Shown: piece after piece, positions 18,901-28,345 of the stretch
Position numbering within the stretch: position 1 is the stretch's first letter
How the letters are laid out: each line of letters starts with the position of its first letter
Source: Psychrobacter sp. Choline-02u-9
GTDB taxonomy: Bacteria; Pseudomonadota; Gammaproteobacteria; Pseudomonadales; Moraxellaceae
NCBI RefSeq assembly: GCF_002836505.1
Contig: NZ_PJBF01000047.1
Span: forward strand, 16,498-80,497
Reading direction: 5' to 3'
DNA: 64,000 bases
Position numbers and translations under genes: made by a program
Notes under the pieces: model-generated
Seen by the model: the letters and a program-made list of their open reading frames with translations, nothing else
Told to the model about the DNA's origin: nothing
The model's database searches: none

Positions 18901-19293
18901 AATCGTTTCCTTTTTTACAGCACACTACTCTTGACGCCAAGTTAAGCGCATTCAAGACAGGGTGAATACAGCTAACATAGCTGCTTACTGAATAGAGTAT
19001 AGGCTTAAGCTTTAGTAATAGATAGCGCTCGCACAATTCGTCTACGATTCAATTATCATTCAAATCCTCTATTGTTTTCGCTAAGTGTTCTTTATGCAGA
19101 ATGACGAGCAACTCCAATAAGGTTAGTCCTAGTCTATCAATTGATTCGTTCAATCAATCATTGTATTAATAAGTGCTTACTTACGGATACATGGCGATTT
19201 GCTATAATGAGTCATAAACCGATTTATAAACGCGGCAAACTCTTATTTATTAACATTTAGCACCATAGTGCTTACTGTTTTGGTCAAATTATT
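18901..19293. other. Intergenic region before the queD-like gene
   Basis: These 393 bases separate divergent genes. Apart from the extended -10 at 19200-19208 and the ribosome-binding site of the small basic protein gene I see nothing. Confidence 0.4.
19200..19208 (+). promoter_or_regulatory. Extended -10 promoter of the queD-like gene
   Basis: TGCTATAAT is an exact extended -10 element, 85 bases before the ATG of the queD-like gene. A standard -35 is not recognisable. Confidence 0.55.
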
Positions 19294-19929
19294 ATGCGTA
19301 TTCGTAAACTGTTCAAATTTGAAAATGCTCACATCGTTCGTAACTGTAGTTCTGAGCGTTGTAAGCACTCGATTCATGGCCACAGCTATCAGATCGAGCT
19401 GATCCTTGAGGCCACTCGTTTAGACCATGGGCAAATGGTTTATGATTTTGGTCTGCTAAAATCTTCAATCAAAGACATTATAGATAGCTTTGATCATGCC
19501 ATTTGTTTTTGGAACAAAGATGATCCTGAGTATGTTGCAGCGTGTAAGAAATTCAGCGCACGTTGGATTAGCTTGCCAGTTTCACCATCAGCAGAGCAGT
19601 TTTCACGAGTGATATTCTTTTGGGCACAAGAAATACTACGTCAGACACAAATGCAAAATGGTGAAGCGGATGTCAGCGTGTACTCAGTGATTGCCCACGA
19701 GACGGCGACAGGGTATGCGCAGTGTTTTGCTGATGATGTTGCAAACGATCAAATGGGTAAGCTGGTCTTAGAAGATTTTGAATTCAGTGAGCAGGTTCGT
19801 GCTGAGTGGACTGACTCTGAGCTGTATGCCAAGCTGATTCGCGGTGAAAGCTTTACCAATCCAACTGTGACCATGCAGGTACAGACAGAGCAGGTACAAA
19901 CAGAGCAAGCACAGGCAGGTTCAGACTGA
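19294..19929 (+). CDS. 6-pyruvoyl-tetrahydropterin synthase / QueD-like protein
   Basis: The 211-residue protein has the PTPS fold signature: a zinc site from the His in FENAH (13) and the two in HGHS, with the catalytic Cys in CSSERCKHSIHGHSY and VYDFGLLK following. QueD makes 6-carboxytetrahydropterin from dihydroneopterin triphosphate for queuosine synthesis. The protein is longer than the usual 120 residues, with an internal expansion around 70-130 and a C-terminal tail containing the short repeat VQTEQ twice. The longer form is found in related genera, and the exact reaction is less certain than the fold. tsaE overlaps its stop codon by one base. Confidence 0.78.
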   Translation: MRIRKLFKFENAHIVRNCSSERCKHSIHGHSYQIELILEATRLDHGQMVYDFGLLKSSIKDIIDSFDHAICFWNKDDPEYVAACKKFSARWISLPVSPSAEQFSRVIFFWAQEILRQTQMQNGEADVSVYSVIAHETATGYAQCFADDVANDQMGKLVLEDFEFSEQVRAEWTDSELYAKLIRGESFTNPTVTMQVQTEQVQTEQAQAGSD

Positions 19930-20459
19930 TGCACACTGATGAATCTATAAAAGACGACACATACTCGCAAACATTGATACTGAACTCTGAGCAAGATACT
20001 CAATCATTGGCGCAGCAATTAGCTGATCTGCCATTGACAGGCAGTGTGTGGCTGGCAGGTGACTTGGGTGCAGGCAAAACCACGTTGACTCGTTATTGGC
20101 TGCAAGCGCTTGGTCATATAGGTGCAGTAAAAAGCCCAACGTATACCTTGGTTGAGCCTTACAGTATTCAGAAAAGTGATGGCTCGATTAAGCCAGTTTA
20201 TCATGCAGATCTGTATCGTTTGCAAGATCCAGAAGAACTGTCTTTCATTGGGTTTGATGAATATCTGGATGAGCCAAATGCTCTGGTCATTATCGAATGG
20301 GCTAGCCGCGCTGATAGCTATCTGCCGCCGCCCACGTTATTCATCGATATGACTCAAAGTGTCAGTGATGATAACGACACTGAAACTCGCCAAGTGCAGT
20401 TGAGGTTGTCAAAGGCAGGTCAAGCGCAAGGTTTGGATTTATCACAACTTAGCATCTAA
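19929..20459 (+). CDS. tsaE: tRNA threonylcarbamoyladenosine biosynthesis ATPase TsaE
   Basis: This 176-residue P-loop ATPase has Walker A GDLGAGKT at 44-51, the family segment SPTYTLVEPY, and HADLYRL, GFDEYL and IIEWA further on. TsaE binds the TsaB-TsaD pair and drives the t6A37 modification of ANN-decoding tRNAs. The ATG shares a base with the TGA of the gene before it (TGATG), so translation is likely coupled. mutL follows after 53 bases and miaA, another A37-modifying enzyme, after that. Confidence 0.94.
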   Translation: MHTDESIKDDTYSQTLILNSEQDTQSLAQQLADLPLTGSVWLAGDLGAGKTTLTRYWLQALGHIGAVKSPTYTLVEPYSIQKSDGSIKPVYHADLYRLQDPEELSFIGFDEYLDEPNALVIIEWASRADSYLPPPTLFIDMTQSVSDDNDTETRQVQLRLSKAGQAQGLDLSQLSI

Positions 20460-20512
20460 ATGAATATCTAAATTATACCAATCGCTACTTTCCAAAAATA
20501 TGACATCTATCA

Positions 20513-22303
20513 ATGCCAGATAATTATCCTAATACCCGCATCAAAAAACTATCGCCGTTGCTAATCAATCAATTAGCAGCAGGTGAAGTGGTGACACGTC
20601 CAGCAGCAGTGGTCAAAGAGCTGCTGGAAAATGCCATCGATGCTGGCGCGACCAATATTGAAGTGCGCATCACTCAAGGCGGTATGGGCCTGATTGAGGT
20701 AGTAGATAATGGGGTGGGCATTCATCCTGATGATATGGTCATGGCCATCACTCGTCATGCGACCAGTAAGGTTGCTGACGTTGCTAATTTACATGGTATT
20801 ACGACGTTGGGTTTTCGCGGTGAGGCGTTAGCGGCTATGGCTGCTGTCTCGCGTTTGACCTTAACCAGTAGTCATGATGAGAGTGGTATTGGCCGTCAAT
20901 TACAGGTCGCTGGCGTATTAGATGACATACCGAAACTGTTGCCAGTTGTGCATAACCGCGGTACCACGATTGTCGTAAAAGATTTGTATTTCAATGTGCC
21001 TGCCCGCCGTGGCAACCTAAAATCTATTGCTACTGAATTCGGTCATATCGAAACCATCGTTCGAGAAGTCGCACTGGCGCGTGCCGATATTGCTTTGACA
21101 CTTTACCATGACAATAAACAGCGGCTATCATTATCTGCAAGTGCTACGAGTATTAGTGGTAACAATGACAGTCGTTTGCCACTACCGCGGTTGGAACAAG
21201 CGACTGGTATGGCATTGACAGATAATGCATTAGCAATATCGATAGATTTGTCGAGTCTGATACAGTCGTCTGTAGAGTATGATAGTAGCAATGCTAATCA
21301 AGCAGCGATTAGTGGTTGGTTATGGCCATTGCATTATGAAAAATCTGACTTACCAAAGCTGATTTATGTAAATGGCAGACTAGTAAAGGAAGCGCTGATT
21401 AGCAATCAAATACGTCAACTGGCACAAGGTGCGCAGCTAGCAGGTATGGGGTATGCACTGTATTTTGATTTGCCAACGCAATGGTTGAATATCAATGTAC
21501 ATCCATCTAAACAACGTATCAAAATTAGTCCATTGAATAATATTATGGCGCACTTAGGCCATACAGTTCGTACGCAGTTGAAAACGATCGATGTAGCTAA
21601 GTTTGGGTTTGGGTTTGGAATTGATTCTGCATTTAAATCTGTACCGAAGCCAGAAACTGACAGCCAATACATATCTGAAGAATTATCAAACGAAGATGCT
21701 TCTGAAAGTCGTTTGTCTGAAATGCTCATCTCAAGTAGTCAGTCTAGCAATAACCCAAGGCAGCATAATAAAGTAGAATCTAATAAGCAGTCTTATCAGT
21801 CTACTGCAAACCAATCACTTTCATATAATCCTTCATTGCAAGAGTCAGCGCGATCTTATATCAATGAACGATCAGACCAAAGTAACAATAGTAACAACAG
21901 CACGTCACATTATTCTGATGGAGCAGCTACCTCTGCATCTTTACCAATTTGCTTAGATATCATTAACGATGTAGAAGCTGTTGACATGGACTTAAACACA
22001 GATGATAAAAAGCTACCTTGGTTATTATTTTATCACCAAGGGCAGTGTGCACTGATAAGTGCTAAAGACTGGCAGTTTAAAGTAAGCCAGTTGTTCGAAT
22101 CACTTACCTCTAGTCAGCAAGTATTCAAAAAAGATAGATTGCCAAGCAGTGCTACTGAGATTAATCAGCAACTTATTAGTGTCAATACGCAAATGTCTGC
22201 GCAAGATTCAATAGTTTTTGCAAATGATCTTACTGAAATAATCATGAACAATGCTATTAAAGCGATAGACAGTCACCTCTTAGTAAAGCTAATGCTATCC
22301 TGA
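20513..22303 (+). CDS. mutL: DNA mismatch repair protein MutL
   Basis: The 596-residue protein starts with the GHKL ATPase domain (residues 1-340): IAAGEVV-like QLAAGEVVTRP, ENAIDAGAT with the ATP-binding Glu and Asp, DNGVGI, TRHATSKV and GFRGEALAA. A Ser/Asn-rich linker covers about 365-470. The C-terminal dimerisation part from about 480 is short, roughly 115 residues, and lacks the DQHA(X)2E(X)4E endonuclease motif. MutL links MutS recognition to strand removal. It sits in the conserved order tsaE-mutL-miaA-hfq. Confidence 0.94.
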   Translation: MPDNYPNTRIKKLSPLLINQLAAGEVVTRPAAVVKELLENAIDAGATNIEVRITQGGMGLIEVVDNGVGIHPDDMVMAITRHATSKVADVANLHGITTLGFRGEALAAMAAVSRLTLTSSHDESGIGRQLQVAGVLDDIPKLLPVVHNRGTTIVVKDLYFNVPARRGNLKSIATEFGHIETIVREVALARADIALTLYHDNKQRLSLSASATSISGNNDSRLPLPRLEQATGMALTDNALAISIDLSSLIQSSVEYDSSNANQAAISGWLWPLHYEKSDLPKLIYVNGRLVKEALISNQIRQLAQGAQLAGMGYALYFDLPTQWLNINVHPSKQRIKISPLNNIMAHLGHTVRTQLKTIDVAKFGFGFGIDSAFKSVPKPETDSQYISEELSNEDASESRLSEMLISSSQSSNNPRQHNKVESNKQSYQSTANQSLSYNPSLQESARSYINERSDQSNNSNNSTSHYSDGAATSASLPICLDIINDVEAVDMDLNTDDKKLPWLLFYHQGQCALISAKDWQFKVSQLFESLTSSQQVFKKDRLPSSATEINQQLISVNTQMSAQDSIVFANDLTEIIMNNAIKAIDSHLLVKLMLS

Positions 22304-22385
22304 ATATCTGAAAATAATTACAACATCTTAAAGCAATTAAACCAATCGATATCTGAGTTATCCATATATTATGAAAGGCCACTTT

Positions 22386-23552
22386 ATGCAACATTCGTCT
22401 GATAGCCTACCTCACAAGCTGGCGGATAATAGCGTGGTTTGTCTTATGGCACCAACTGCTAGCGGCAAGACATCACTGGCATACGAGCTATACGATACAG
22501 GTCGTTTTGAATTAATTTCTGTGGACTCAGCGCTGATATATCGTGACATGAACATTGGCACAGCCAAGCCAACAGCGATTGAGCTGGCGCGTTATCCACA
22601 TCATTTGGTCGATATCATCGATCCTACGCAAAGCTATAGCGTGGCGGAGTTTGTCAGTGACGTTGCTCGTCTTATTGACGAATGTCACAGAAATGGCAAG
22701 ATACCATTATTAGTAGGTGGCACCATGATGTATTACATGGCGCTACTCGATGGATTGTCTCCTGTGCCTGATAGCGATGACAGCGTACGGGCGCGCGTAG
22801 AGCAGTGGCGTCAAGAGGAAGGTATTAGCGCTCTATATGATTATTTGGGGAGTATAGACCCTATAAGTCATGAGCGCTTGAATGCTACTGATACTCAGCG
22901 TATCACGCGAGCAATTGAAGTCTATCTACAAACACATATTCCAATAAGTGACTGGCAGCGCAAGCCAAAGCAAGCATTGGCACATAATCCGAATCAGCAG
23001 TGGCACGCGCTATCGGTAATGCCAGATCGTCCATGGCTACATGATCGTATCGAACAACGTCTAGACATAATGTGGAATGAAGGGCTAGTGGCTGAAGTCA
23101 TAGACTTACTAAAAAAGTATCCGCTCACGCCTAATATGCCTTCGATGCGCTGTGTGGGTTACAGGCAAGTACTAGAATACTTGGTGCATATTGATCATCC
23201 GATATTTAATGAGGCTCATCTAGATAAAGCTCAATTTTATGAAGCTTTTGGAAAGCATACAGCTGTCAACGGAGAAAAAGAAATCTCAGATAATGTTGCT
23301 CATTCAGCTGCTCAACCAAACATGGCTAACCAAGAGACCGAGGCGCTTGCTTGTCAGGAAATGCAAAATAAGGCATTATATGCTACAAGACAGCTAGCCA
23401 AACGTCAGTACACATGGCTAAGAAAGGTAATGCAATTGCCCAATACATCATCAACTGGGATAGCAAAATCTGAGAGCGGGGCTAATAATAGCAGTCGTAT
23501 GATATTACAAACGTTTGAAACCATGGCCGAAGCACGAGAGTACTTGTCTTAG
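22386..23552 (+). CDS. miaA: tRNA dimethylallyltransferase
   Basis: MiaA adds a dimethylallyl group to A37 of tRNAs that read UNN codons. The P-loop is APTASGKT near residue 20 and SVDSALIYRDMNIGTAKP, YPHHLVDIIDP and the GGTMMYYMALLDG segment follow. I start at ATG 22386 (388 aa) because aaagg ends 7 bases before it; the upstream ATG at 22371 overlaps that ribosome-binding site. Compared with the roughly 315-residue E. coli enzyme there is an insertion of about 60 residues (near 280-340) before RQLAKRQYTWLRK, and the sequence ends with a low-complexity Ser/Asn segment. It lies in the tsaE-mutL-miaA-hfq cluster. Confidence 0.94.
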   Translation: MQHSSDSLPHKLADNSVVCLMAPTASGKTSLAYELYDTGRFELISVDSALIYRDMNIGTAKPTAIELARYPHHLVDIIDPTQSYSVAEFVSDVARLIDECHRNGKIPLLVGGTMMYYMALLDGLSPVPDSDDSVRARVEQWRQEEGISALYDYLGSIDPISHERLNATDTQRITRAIEVYLQTHIPISDWQRKPKQALAHNPNQQWHALSVMPDRPWLHDRIEQRLDIMWNEGLVAEVIDLLKKYPLTPNMPSMRCVGYRQVLEYLVHIDHPIFNEAHLDKAQFYEAFGKHTAVNGEKEISDNVAHSAAQPNMANQETEALACQEMQNKALYATRQLAKRQYTWLRKVMQLPNTSSTGIAKSESGANNSSRMILQTFETMAEAREYLS

Positions 23553-23601
23553 GGTGCAATGATAGCTAACACAATTAGTTTCAAAAATTGGCATAGATAG
23601 C

Positions 23602-23610
23602 TGTTATAAT
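23602..23610 (+). promoter_or_regulatory. Extended -10 promoter upstream of hfq
   Basis: TGTTATAAT lies 270 bases before the hfq start, so an hfq transcript would have a leader of about 260 bases. The rest of the 23553-23879 gap has no gene. A second, closer hfq promoter is possible in the AT-rich sequence after 23750. Confidence 0.5.
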
Positions 23611-23879
23611 TTGGCTCAGTACGTTGAGCATTGTTATGATGTCTAGTTTATGAACTTTTGTAGACAGAAAGTATTAACGAAACAACTAGTTACTTAATTA
23701 TTTACAATAATAACGTATTCGCGATAAAGTGGAATCACTTAAGAGCAACGAATATTTATTTAGATACGTTTTATAAAGAAAACACCTTATTGTATCTACC
23801 TTTTAGCCATTATAATTAAATTAACACTTAAAATAATTGGCACTCAAAACATAACTATATAATATTTAGGAGAGATTTC

Positions 23880-24407
23880 ATGTCAAAAGGACAAACTTTA
23901 CAAGATCCGTTCTTGAACTCGCTGCGCAAAGATCGCATTCCTGTCTCTATTTTCTTGGTCAATGGCATTAAACTACAAGGCCAAATTGAATCATTTGATC
24001 AATATGTTGTTCTCCTGAAAAACACAGTGAGCCAAATGGTATATAAGCATGCCATTTCAACAGTCGTGCCAGCACGTAACCCGCGTAGTAGTACGACGAC
24101 AGGTACAAGTGCTCAGCCTCAGAGCGCAGCACAGACTGGATATCAAGGCGGTGGCTTTGAACGTGGTAGTAACCCTGCTGCTGGCGGCTTTGAAGAACGT
24201 GGTTTTGCATCGAGTCGCAGTGGATTTAATCGTGGTGGTTTTAGCCAAGGTCAGGATCGCGGCTTTGAACGCGGTAGCTTTGGTCAAGGTCAAGAGCGCG
24301 GGTTTGAGCGTGGTGGTTTCGGTCAAGATCGTGGGTTTGATGCCACGGCAGATAACACAGGCTTTGAAGATAAGCCAAACGATGGTTCTAATGATAGCAA
24401 CAGCTAA
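23880..24407 (+). CDS. hfq: RNA chaperone Hfq with long glycine-rich tail
   Basis: Residues 1-70 are a standard Hfq Sm core: [15 protein letters not shown] (Sm1, with the sRNA-contact Gln, Arg and Asp), [12 protein letters not shown], and the Sm2 motif YKHAIS at 55-60. The hexamer pairs small RNAs with mRNAs. The remaining 105 residues are a Gly/Phe/Arg/Gln-rich tail with repeats of the type RGFERG and GGFGQ. Long tails are characteristic of Hfq in Moraxellaceae. RBS aggaga lies 8 bases before the ATG. A strong terminator follows. Confidence 0.95.
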   Translation: MSKGQTLQDPFLNSLRKDRIPVSIFLVNGIKLQGQIESFDQYVVLLKNTVSQMVYKHAISTVVPARNPRSSTTTGTSAQPQSAAQTGYQGGGFERGSNPAAGGFEERGFASSRSGFNRGGFSQGQDRGFERGSFGQGQERGFERGGFGQDRGFDATADNTGFEDKPNDGSNDSNS

Positions 24408-24466
24408 AGCACTGCATTAATCGAGCATGTGGTCTAAAAAAATATTAAGACATGACTTATTCGTTT

Positions 24467-24496
24467 AAAACCTGCTGATAATAGTGGGTTTTTTTT
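24467..24496 (+). terminator. Terminator after hfq
   Basis: A ten-pair stem (aaaacctgct / agtgggtttt with two G-U pairs) has a six-base loop and a T run. It marks the end of the tsaE-mutL-miaA-hfq cluster. Confidence 0.75.
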
Positions 24497-24626
24497 GTAT
24501 AGATAGCAGCAAGCTCTTTATTCAGTATAAAGCACTATATTAGTGTAGATTTTGTAGACCATTACTAATATGAAACATAGTGTAGTAAAATAGCGTATTG
24601 ATTCATTATAAAAATAGAGCGGATTC

Positions 24627-25619
24627 ATGAGTGATACCAAAAACAACTTAACCCATGAGCAATTTATTACCACTGCTATCGAGGCCATTAACACAGAGAT
24701 ATCTGCGTTAGCACTACTAATAGAGCAGATTGACGACAGATTTGCCCAAGCATGTGACATCATTCTGACTTGTAAGGGTCGAGTGGTAGTCACCGGCATG
24801 GGTAAATCAGGTCTAATTGGACGCAAGATTGCAGCGACCTTTGCCTCAACTGGTACGCCTGCTTTTTTTATGCATCCTGGTGAAGCAGGGCATGGCGACT
24901 TGGGAATGCTTGTAAAAGGTGATGTGCTGCTTGCTATTTCAAACTCAGGTGAGTCAGATGAAATCAAGATGCTACTGCCAGTTGTTAAGCATCTAAATAT
25001 TCCTCTTATCAGTATCAGTCGTGATAAGCGCGGTATGTTGCCACGAGCAGCTGACATTGTATTGACACTCGGTCAGTCGCAAGAGGCTTGTCCACTTAAT
25101 TTAGCGCCAACCTCCAGTACGACAGCTACTTTAGCGCTCGGGGATGCGTTAGCGGTTGCTTTAGTACACGCACGTAACTTTACTTCTGAAGATTTTGCAT
25201 TATCACATCCTGCTGGTGCCCTGGGTCGTCAGTTATTGACGCGTGTTGAAGATTTGATGCATACCAATTCAGAAGACTTGCCTTTGATTCATCAGCAAGC
25301 CCCATTGCAACAAGCTTTATTTACCATGTCTGCTGGGCGATTAGGCATGACAGTAGTGACTGATGATAACAATAAGGTCGTCGGTGTGTTCACAGATGGT
25401 GACTTGCGCCGAGGGTTAGAAAAAGGCATCGATCTACAAACGCCAATGCATGAAGTAATGGTCAGTAATCCACGTCATATCAGTAAAACGATGCGTGCGT
25501 CAGATGCGCTAAGTGTCATGAATGAGAGTAGTATTAGCCAGTTATTGATTATTGATGATGAAGATCGTTTAGAAGCTATTATTACCGTGCATGATTTGCT
25601 GCAAGCTGGGGTCAAATAA
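24627..25619 (+). CDS. kdsD: Arabinose-5-phosphate isomerase KdsD
   Basis: The 330-residue protein has an SIS sugar isomerase domain (about 40-180; VVVTGMGKSGLIGRKIAATF, HPGEAGHGDLGM) followed by two CBS domains (about 208-330). It converts ribulose 5-phosphate to arabinose 5-phosphate, the first step to Kdo, the sugar linking lipid A to the core. KdsC, LptC, LptA and LptB follow on the same strand, the standard order in gammaproteobacteria. Confidence 0.95.
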   Translation: MSDTKNNLTHEQFITTAIEAINTEISALALLIEQIDDRFAQACDIILTCKGRVVVTGMGKSGLIGRKIAATFASTGTPAFFMHPGEAGHGDLGMLVKGDVLLAISNSGESDEIKMLLPVVKHLNIPLISISRDKRGMLPRAADIVLTLGQSQEACPLNLAPTSSTTATLALGDALAVALVHARNFTSEDFALSHPAGALGRQLLTRVEDLMHTNSEDLPLIHQQAPLQQALFTMSAGRLGMTVVTDDNNKVVGVFTDGDLRRGLEKGIDLQTPMHEVMVSNPRHISKTMRASDALSVMNESSISQLLIIDDEDRLEAIITVHDLLQAGVK

Positions 25620-25696
25620 GGTTTGTGAGTTGCCGTTGAAATAGTTAAGCTATATAGAATAATGCTTCGAAAATAAATATTAAAAAGAGATAAATA

Positions 25697-26263
25697 ATGC
25701 AGGACTTGATACAGAAAGCCGGACAAGTAAAACTATTGGTCATGGATGTCGATGGTATTTTATCCAATGGTCAAATTATCTATGATGCCAATGGTGTTGA
25801 GACCAAAGCGTTCTCCGTACAGGATGGTGTGGGTGTTAAGTCGTTAGCACGCTACGGTATTTTGACAGCCATTATTACCGGCCGTAGTAGTGCGATGGTG
25901 AATAAGCGAGCAGCAGAAATGGGCGTCAACCATGTGGTGCAAGGCCGTGATGATAAGCTTGTTGCGCTAAACGAGCTGCTATCTTCTCTAGATCCTGCCC
26001 TGAATATCACTGCTGCTGACTGTGCCTATATGGGCGATGATTTACCAGATATCAAAGCAATGCAAACAGTAGGCTTTGCGGCAACCGTACCTAATGCGCA
26101 TGCTGAAGTCATCAAGCGCAGTGACATGGTAACGACTCGTGCTGGCGGTACTGGTGCAGTGCGCGAGATATGTGACCTTATTTTAAAAGGTCATGGACAT
26201 TATCAAGACTTTATCGCGCATTACACGCTTGATGAGGCGCAAACTCAGGATAACCAGTCGTGA
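25697..26263 (+). CDS. kdsC: 3-deoxy-D-manno-octulosonate 8-phosphate phosphatase KdsC
   Basis: A 188-residue HAD phosphatase of the C0 (capless) group. The nucleophile motif is MDVDGILSNG near residue 15, TGRSS is motif II, and YMGDDLPDI is motif IV with the Mg2+-binding aspartates. It dephosphorylates Kdo 8-phosphate to Kdo in the cytoplasm. The last bases overlap the lptC start (GTGA), indicating translational coupling. Confidence 0.94.
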   Translation: MQDLIQKAGQVKLLVMDVDGILSNGQIIYDANGVETKAFSVQDGVGVKSLARYGILTAIITGRSSAMVNKRAAEMGVNHVVQGRDDKLVALNELLSSLDPALNITAADCAYMGDDLPDIKAMQTVGFAATVPNAHAEVIKRSDMVTTRAGGTGAVREICDLILKGHGHYQDFIAHYTLDEAQTQDNQS

Positions 26264-26844
26264 ATACACGTGTCTTAATTGTATTAGCCTTAATTATTGC
26301 TGGTATCGCGGGTTGGTTTTTTCAGCAGCAAGGTGACGTGACGCCGCCAGTCAATATTGAAACGACAGATGTCGATTATGAAGCCACTGATATCAAAGCC
26401 GTTCAGACCAATGAACAAGGTGAAACCGAATACGAGCTTACCGCTGAGTCTTTGACGCATAATCCTGAGACCAATCAGGATGAAATGTCAGGCATTACCA
26501 TGAATTGGGAACCATCTGCAGAGCAACGTTATCGTATTCAAGCGGGCAGTGCAGCCATCAGTCAACAGACAGGGGAGCTTAGTTTATCAGGTGGATTTAC
26601 ACTGGTGAGCGAAGGTAATAAGAGTACCCCTGATATCGAACCAATAAAAGTAACTGGTAGTACGCTAAAAGGTAATACGAAATCAGGCAAGGTATACAGT
26701 GATGCGCCTGTGAAAATCGAACAAGGCATGAATCGATTTGAAGCCTCTAGTATGACTGCCAATCTTGAGACGGGAGAGTATGAATTTGGCCAAGTGGCTG
26801 TTGCCTTTTCTCCATCTGAACGCCAAGACAAAGCATTGTTTTAA
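26260..26844 (+). CDS. lptC: LPS export protein LptC
   Basis: The 194-residue bitopic protein has one N-terminal membrane helix (about 3-20) followed by a periplasmic beta-jellyroll that receives LPS from LptB2FG and hands it to LptA. It begins with GTG at 26260, overlapping kdsC by four bases. The sequence is acidic and, as usual for LptC, weakly conserved; the position between kdsC and lptA and the repeated strand pattern make the call safe. Confidence 0.9.
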   Translation: MNTRVLIVLALIIAGIAGWFFQQQGDVTPPVNIETTDVDYEATDIKAVQTNEQGETEYELTAESLTHNPETNQDEMSGITMNWEPSAEQRYRIQAGSAAISQQTGELSLSGGFTLVSEGNKSTPDIEPIKVTGSTLKGNTKSGKVYSDAPVKIEQGMNRFEASSMTANLETGEYEFGQVAVAFSPSERQDKALF

Positions 26845-26933
26845 TCAAAGTCTTTCTTATTTACTGTGTCAAAAAATAGCAGCTAGCATAAAGTTTGCAA
26901 ATCCTACCACCTATTATGAAATGAGTTATTTAT

Positions 26934-27491
26934 ATGAAACTTAAATTTTTGCCTACTTTACGCGCATCATCACTCTGCTTGCACAAATTGTGCGCACTGC
27001 CAATGGTGATGTTATTGGCGCTACCGCTATATAGTCATGCGTTGCCATCAGATTCTAATCAGCAGATTAAATTGCTAGCGGATAAAGCCACTTATAGTGA
27101 GCGTACCGGCGTGACCAGTTATGCAGGTAATGTCATTATTACCCAAGGTACGTTTAAGATGACGGCTGACAACATCACGGTCAATCTTTCTCAGCAGCGT
27201 AGCATTAACTCGGCGGTAGCAACTGGCCGTCCAGCGACTATGCAGCAAGTAGTCACGCAAGAAAAAGGCTTGGCAAAAGGGCAGGCTAATAAAATTGACT
27301 ACAACGCAGTGTCTGGGATTATTACGCTAACTGGCAATGCGAAACTGGTTCAGAATGGTGCAAGCTTCGCTGGTAACGTCATTCGTTATAGCCTAAAAGC
27401 AGGTGATGTTGAAGCGACTGCTGGCGGCAATCAGCGCGTTGAACTGGTATTCCCGCCTAACAATGGTACAAACCAAAGTGGCGTACGTTAA
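26934..27491 (+). CDS. lptA: LPS transport periplasmic protein LptA
   Basis: This 185-residue protein has a signal peptide (about 1-36, ending YSHA-LP) and an OstA-like domain: IKLLADKATYSERTGVTSYAGNVIITQG is typical, followed by TADNITVNL and further jellyroll strands. It polymerises head to tail to form the periplasmic bridge that carries LPS to LptD. It lies 89 bases after lptC, in the same operon. Confidence 0.92.
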   Translation: MKLKFLPTLRASSLCLHKLCALPMVMLLALPLYSHALPSDSNQQIKLLADKATYSERTGVTSYAGNVIITQGTFKMTADNITVNLSQQRSINSAVATGRPATMQQVVTQEKGLAKGQANKIDYNAVSGIITLTGNAKLVQNGASFAGNVIRYSLKAGDVEATAGGNQRVELVFPPNNGTNQSGVR

Positions 27492-27565
27492 TCCAAATAA
27501 ACAGGCTATGAGTAAATAAGTCTGCCTTTAGCAATGCTTAAATTTTGTGAAAGTAAGAGTAAGTT

Positions 27566-28345
27566 ATGAGCGATGATAAAAATCTAGACCTATCGGCATC
27601 AAATAACAATACGGCGCCTGTCGCTCGATTGACTATGCAAAATTTAGGCAAACGCTATGGTAAGCGCTGGGTGGTCAAAGACGTTTCATTTTCTGTCGAA
27701 CAGGGTCAAGTCGTCGGACTGTTGGGGCCTAACGGTGCTGGTAAAACAACTAGCTTCTATATGGTGGTGGGACTGGTCAATATGGATAAGGGCCGCGTTA
27801 CGCTAGGTAAAATGGATTTATCTAAATATGCAATGCACGAGCGAGCGCGTGCGGGTATCGGCTATCTACCACAAGAAGCATCAATCTTTCGTAAATTATC
27901 TATCGAAGATAATATCTTAGCTATCCTACAGACTCGTACAGAATTAAGTAAAGCTGAACAGCAGCAAGAACTTGAAAAGTTGATTGGCGAGTTCCATTTA
28001 GAACATGTACGCAAGTCTCAGGGTATGAGCGTATCAGGCGGTGAGCGTCGACGCTGTGAGATTGCGCGAGCATTGGCCGCTGATCCTAAGTTTATCTTAT
28101 TAGATGAGCCTTTTGCAGGGGTAGATCCTATCTCTGTTGGTGATATCAAAGACGTTATTTTAACGTTAAAGAATCGCGGCATTGGCGTTTTGATCACCGA
28201 TCACAATGTTCGAGATACATTGGCGATTTGCGAAAAGGCTTATATCGTATCAGAAGGGGCTATCATTGCAGAAGGCACTTCGGCTGAAGTGTTAGAAAAT
28301 GATTTAGTAAAATCTGTTTATCTAGGTAAAGACTTTCAAGTATAA
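27566..28345 (+). CDS. lptB: LPS export ABC transporter ATPase LptB
   Basis: The 259-residue ATPase has Walker A GPNGAGKT, the LptB-type Q-loop [12 protein letters not shown], signature VSGGERRR, Walker B FILLDEPF and the H-loop DHN. It powers LPS extraction from the inner membrane as a dimer with LptF and LptG. Here the gene is followed by radA after 377 bases and not by rpoN, which follows lptB in many gammaproteobacteria. Confidence 0.95.
   Translation: MSDDKNLDLSASNNNTAPVARLTMQNLGKRYGKRWVVKDVSFSVEQGQVVGLLGPNGAGKTTSFYMVVGLVNMDKGRVTLGKMDLSKYAMHERARAGIGYLPQEASIFRKLSIEDNILAILQTRTELSKAEQQQELEKLIGEFHLEHVRKSQGMSVSGGERRRCEIARALAADPKFILLDEPFAGVDPISVGDIKDVILTLKNRGIGVLITDHNVRDTLAICEKAYIVSEGAIIAEGTSAEVLENDLVKSVYLGKDFQV

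Noticed and set aside
24049..24420. 123-residue ORF in another frame of hfq
   Set aside because: It is a shadow of the repetitive glycine-rich tail; its Val/Ala-rich content follows from reading GGT/CGT codons in another frame.
24518..25057. 179-residue minus-strand ORF over kdsD
   Set aside because: It overlaps the start of the well-supported kdsD gene, has no ribosome-binding site and its composition reflects antisense reading.
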